Shown here one piece after another: positions 61,301 through 64,000 of a DNA stretch of 64,000 nt; position 1 is the stretch's first letter, and each line of letters begins with the position of its first letter. Source of the DNA: Calendula officinalis (lineage: Eukaryota > Streptophyta > Magnoliopsida > Asterales > Asteraceae); the NCBI GenBank assembly GCA_963853835.1, contig OY970820.1, forward strand, positions 74,024,909 to 74,088,908, read 5' to 3'. The notes beneath the pieces were generated by a model that saw only the letters and a list, made by a program, of their open reading frames with translations, had not been told where the DNA came from and searched no databases. The position numbers were made by a program, and so were the translations under genes.

Positions 61301-62371
61301 GACCAGTATTATCTGATGATATTCCTTCCTTTTGATTGTGACAATTTAAATTACCTGCATTGAACTTCATGTTAGAATTAAAGGATTTGGTTAGATTGTC
61401 TATATCAAATAGCCAATCTGGACCATTTCCTTGTTCATTAGGTACATTTTCATTAAAGGATACATTGATGCTTTCTTCGATTATCCTTAGTCTTTTGTTG
61501 AATACTCTGTATGATTTGCTTTGAGTAGAGTATCCCACAAAGATTCCATCATCAGCTTTGTAGTCAAACTTACCAATTTGTTCTCTTGTAATCAAAATAG
61601 TACAAGGACAACCAAATGATTTTAAAAAGCTTATAGAGGGTTTTCTTTTGTTAAACAGTTCATATGGTGTTTTGAAATGTGGCTTCACTATTAATACTCT
61701 GTTCTGAACATAACAGGCAGTATTAACAGCTTCAGCCCAAAAAGTAATTGGTAATTTTGAGTCTGCAAGCATTGACCTTGCTGCTTCTATGATAGTTCTA
61801 TTTCTTCTTTCAGCTACACCATTTTGTTGAGGAGTTCTAGGTGAGCTGTATTGCCTGTCAATACCTTTAAGATCACAAAAGTTAATTAAGTTAGCATTTT
61901 TAAATTCTGTGCCATTATCACATCTTATGGCTTTCACTTTTTGATCAGATGTGTTTTCCAGTTTGACAATTAAGTTCTTTATGAGTTCACTTGTTTCATC
62001 CTTTGTCCTGAGAAAGAAAACCCATGTATATCTGGAAAAGTCATCAGTAATAACAAGACAATATTGTTTCTTTCCAATACTCATTACATTTGTAGGTCCA
62101 AAAAGGTCCATATGTAAGAGCTGTAAAGGAACAGAAATAGAGTTCACAGTTTTGGACTTATGAGAAGTCTTGTGTTGTTTACCTTTTAGGCATGCAACAC
62201 AATGATGATCACACATGAATTGTTTTTGAGGTAGTCCAATGACCAGATTTCTTTTTACTAAATTATTCATGTTTTTAAAATTTGTGTGACACATCCTTCT
62301 ATGCCATAGTTCTGATTCAGTGGTGTTTGCCTTGGATATAAAACAGTTGACCTCATTTGTAGAAATGAGTT

Positions 62372-62379
62372 CTCCCCCT
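62372..62379 (-). other. PPT-like tract inside Cop-B pre-integrase region
   Basis: ATAGGGGGAGAACTC on the sense strand. Confidence 0.3.
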
Positions 62380-62753
62380 ATATCTAGGCAATACACATTG
62401 TTTCTCCTTGGAGTTCTTAAAACAACATATTTTTCATCTAAAATAAAATCAGGAGAAAGAATGATGCACTCAATGTCTGTGAAAAGAATCTTGTTCTTTT
62501 TATCACAAACTTGAGACACACTGACAAGATTGTATTTTAGTTCAGCTACATAAAATACATCATCAAAGGTAATTTTGCCATTAGTAACAGTACCTTTACC
62601 TGTAATCTTACCTCCCTGGGGATTCTCACCAAATGCCACATATCCTCCATCAAATGACTTGAAATCTTTAAGAATTTGCAGATTTCCAGTCATGTGCCTT
62701 GAGCATCCACTATCAATATGCCATGTTCTTCCTTCTTCTGGGATCTGAATGCT

Positions 62754-62857
62754 CTGCACAAGTGAGTAAAGGATTAGTTAAGTTTGGGAACCCAAGCTTT
62801 ATATGTCTTGGGTTCATCCTTTGAGAAATAAGCTTTTGGGGATTTAACTTTAAATAC
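62754..62857 (-). other. Candidate 104-nt intron joining gag and pol
   Basis: On the sense strand a donor AAA/GTATTT at 62858/62857, a branch-like TTAACTAAT, a pyrimidine-rich run and acceptor TTGTGCAG at 62754. Removal would delete the gag stop and place gag and pol in one frame, codon boundary to codon boundary. It is a prediction; a programmed frameshift or a plain mutation are alternatives. Confidence 0.45.
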
Positions 62858-64000
62858 TTTTGGTACCCATACTTGTTTAGTACTGGTGTGTTGTTTTACT
62901 ACTGCCCTTTTGGAGTTATTACTGGTGTGAGAATTTCCTACTGATCTTGGTTTATACCCATGATTTTTAGCTTTTGAATACTTTACTACTGATGGACCAG
63001 TAGTATTTGGGTACTTACCATGTTTAGAATGACCAGTAGTGTTTTTAGAGTTAACACCAGTAGTATTTTTGAAAGTTGTTTTGGGAGCAGTAGTATTTTT
63101 TAAATTAGGGTTTGTACCAGTAGTATTTTTGTACTGATACCATACAGCATTATAATTAGGGTTAACGCCAGTAGTAAAGTTGTTAAAGTTTCTACTGGTG
63201 TTGGAAAATTTAAAATATTGTTTATTTTGGGTGGATTTTCCATTGTTCTTGAAGTAATTGCTGTTCTTTGGACTTCCAACTCTTCTGTTTTGCACAAATC
63301 TTGGTGCACTTCTTCCAAATCTTGGATTTTCAGCAATTGGATTTTTAATTTTATTTACTACTGAAGAACCAGTAGTATCTTTTAACTTCTGAGTTTTTGC
63401 ATTTTCTATTAAAATTTTAAATTCTTTTAACTCTTTGCAGTTTATTGGATTGAAGTGACAATCCTTTGCTAGGTGGTTTACTTTGTTGCAAATAACACAT
63501 TTTAATTTATTATCTTGAGCCTTTATAGTTTTTCTTTGTTCTAAAAGCTGATTTCTGTTTCTTTGATTTCCCCTTTTTAGAATTTTAGGTATATTTTCTG
63601 CATCATATTTTGGAGATTCATTTGGACTTTGAGCTGTGTGAAAACTTGTATCAATTGATTTTGGTGATTCAGTTTGAGAGATTGTAAATTCAATTGATTG
63701 ATCATCATCAGAAGAATCATTTGTTTCATTATGTAGTTCAGTTTGGGTTTCAGTTTTTAATTCATTAATAATTCTTTCTGAGCTGTTTTTAAGTGGTGGA
63801 ATGATTTTATATGGAGGTGGTACAGCATGATATCCCACCCCATGAATAACTTTTTCTGTAGTTTGAGTATTAGTTAATTCATCAAGAATTTTAGTGCTTC
63901 TTTCAAACTTTTTAATTGTTAATTTATTTTGTTCAATTTCAAGCTGACATTCTTCTATTTTACTTGTTAGTTCTTTATTTTTTGTTTCATAGAACTCTTT
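62774..64000 (-). CDS. gag: Cop-B gag, C-terminal part, continues past right edge
   Basis: Open frame from the window edge to a stop at 62774. It holds a helical segment (KEFYETKNKELTSKIEE), an acidic Ser-rich part, a complete knuckle CVICNKVNHLAKDC (about 63505-63465), and an Asn/Thr/Gly-rich tail with repeated NTTG or NTTA, each coded by the CAGTAGTA motif. It ends with two WVPK blocks (KQVWVPK and KAWVPKLN). The UBN2 gag core should lie beyond 64000. The protein packages element RNA; the WVPK end is shared with Cop-A gag. Confidence 0.85.
   Translation of the reverse strand, partial: KEFYETKNKELTSKIEECQLEIEQNKLTIKKFERSTKILDELTNTQTTEKVIHGVGYHAVPPPYKIIPPLKNSSERIINELKTETQTELHNETNDSSDDDQSIEFTISQTESPKSIDTSFHTAQSPNESPKYDAENIPKILKRGNQRNRNQLLEQRKTIKAQDNKLKCVICNKVNHLAKDCHFNPINCKELKEFKILIENAKTQKLKDTTGSSVVNKIKNPIAENPRFGRSAPRFVQNRRVGSPKNSNYFKNNGKSTQNKQYFKFSNTSRNFNNFTTGVNPNYNAVWYQYKNTTGTNPNLKNTTAPKTTFKNTTGVNSKNTTGHSKHGKYPNTTGPSVVKYSKAKNHGYKPRSVGNSHTSNNSKRAVVKQHTSTKQVWVPKVFKVKSPKAYFSKDEPKTYKAWVPKLN
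62880..63380. repeat. CAGTAGTA cluster inside Cop-B gag
   Basis: Nine exact units, most as CCAGTAGTATTT, with variants TACTGGTG and CAGTAGTG, at irregular spacing, coding the NTTG peptides. Confidence 0.9.

Larger units (their letters stand above)
59246..62753 (-). pseudogene. pol: Cop-B pol: protease, integrase, RT, RNase H (near intact)
   Basis: Protease WHIDSGCSRHMTG with the DSG active site opens the frame at about 62720. Then GAG-pre-integrase (LVSVSQVCDKK, ELWHRRMCHTNF), integrase zinc site (CDHHCVACLKGKQHK) and catalytic D,D,E in LHMDLFGP, RCDNGTEF and TPQQNGVAERRN. A Ser/Thr/Asn/Asp-rich linker (61300-61010) is coded partly by CAGTAGTA units. A frameshift lies between 61075 and 61011, then RT with WIFRNK, MDVKSAFLYG and IYVDDIIFG. 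RNase H has STAEAEYVAA and DNQSAISIV, meets one stop at about 59421, and reads on in frame through DLFTKAF to a stop at 59246-59248. All catalytic residues are present. Confidence 0.92.
54595..64000 (-). mobile_element. Cop-B: best preserved copia with intact aORF, 5' end outside window
   Basis: In sense order the window shows gag (from the right edge), a probable 104-nt intron, protease, integrase, RT, RNase H, a CAGTAGTA-rich spacer, a TATA box, an intact 1142-codon aORF, polypurine tract and 3' LTR. Only one frameshift and one stop are seen in pol, so it is much younger than Cop-A or Cop-C. The 5' LTR must lie beyond 64000. CAGTAGTA or its inverse occurs about 43 times across the element. 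Confidence 0.9.

Noticed and set aside
62880..63380. NTTG repeats in Cop-B gag as glycosylation sequons of a surface protein
   Set aside because: Gag is cytoplasmic with a zinc knuckle, no signal peptide is seen, and the repeat is explained by the nucleotide motif.

Overview
The window is nuclear DNA of a flowering plant made almost entirely of nested transposable elements. The features are eukaryotic throughout: LTR retrotransposons primed by initiator tRNA-Met, Stowaway, hAT, Mutator and Harbinger MITEs, a GT splice donor and TATA boxes. The only host gene seen is the first exon of an oxidosqualene cyclase (48578-48778). That exon, and a distinctive extra ORF family in the copia elements, point to an asterid, most likely Asteraceae. 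This is recognition from memory, not a database match.

Layout. 1-227 is a partial hAT MITE. 237-20460 is Cop-A, a Ty1/copia element on the minus strand. A 9.9 kb Ty3/gypsy element (Gyp-1, 8811-18682, plus strand, TSD GGCAA) split its gag, and a hAT MITE (19691-20414) entered its truncated 5' LTR. 20461-23662 is the 3' half of a second gypsy, Gyp-2, on the minus strand. 23663-37058 is Cop-D, a gag-only copia element on the plus strand. A TIR element in a (TA)n tract, a probable Helitron and a Stowaway sit inside it, and its left LTR carries a fused internal tail as if from a tandem array. 37059-46877 is Cop-C, a minus-strand copia with gag and an extra ORF but no pol, interrupted by a Cop-D deletion derivative (40460-42402, TSD TTTGA) and a hAT MITE (38467-38786, TSD GTGGGACC). 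46878-54594 is the least repetitive stretch. It holds a hAT element with a tRNA-like segment, the cyclase promoter and exon 1, and a series of MITEs. 54595-64000 is Cop-B, the best preserved copia, running off the right edge.

The unusual signal is shared by Cop-A, Cop-B and Cop-C. Each carries an additional ORF (aORF) between RNase H and the 3' LTR, in sense with pol and preceded by its own TATA box. Each also carries a different short DNA motif repeated far above chance: CAGCTG in Cop-A, CAGTAGTA in Cop-B, CTGATC/GATCAG in Cop-C. The motifs cluster at the start of U3. In Cop-B and Cop-C they also cluster just upstream of the aORF promoter, and they continue through coding regions. In Cop-B the motif is read in several frames and both orientations, so the nucleotide sequence rather than the peptide appears to be what is repeated. 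My hypothesis is an element-specific DNA-binding system in which each aORF protein recognises its own element's motif, comparable in logic to the VANC/VANDAL anti-silencing systems of Arabidopsis.

Other points: a candidate 104-nt intron joins gag and pol in Cop-B; AGGGGGAG polypurine tracts recur inside the aORF elements on the sense strand only; and two near-identical Stowaways lie in inverted orientation downstream of the cyclase exon.
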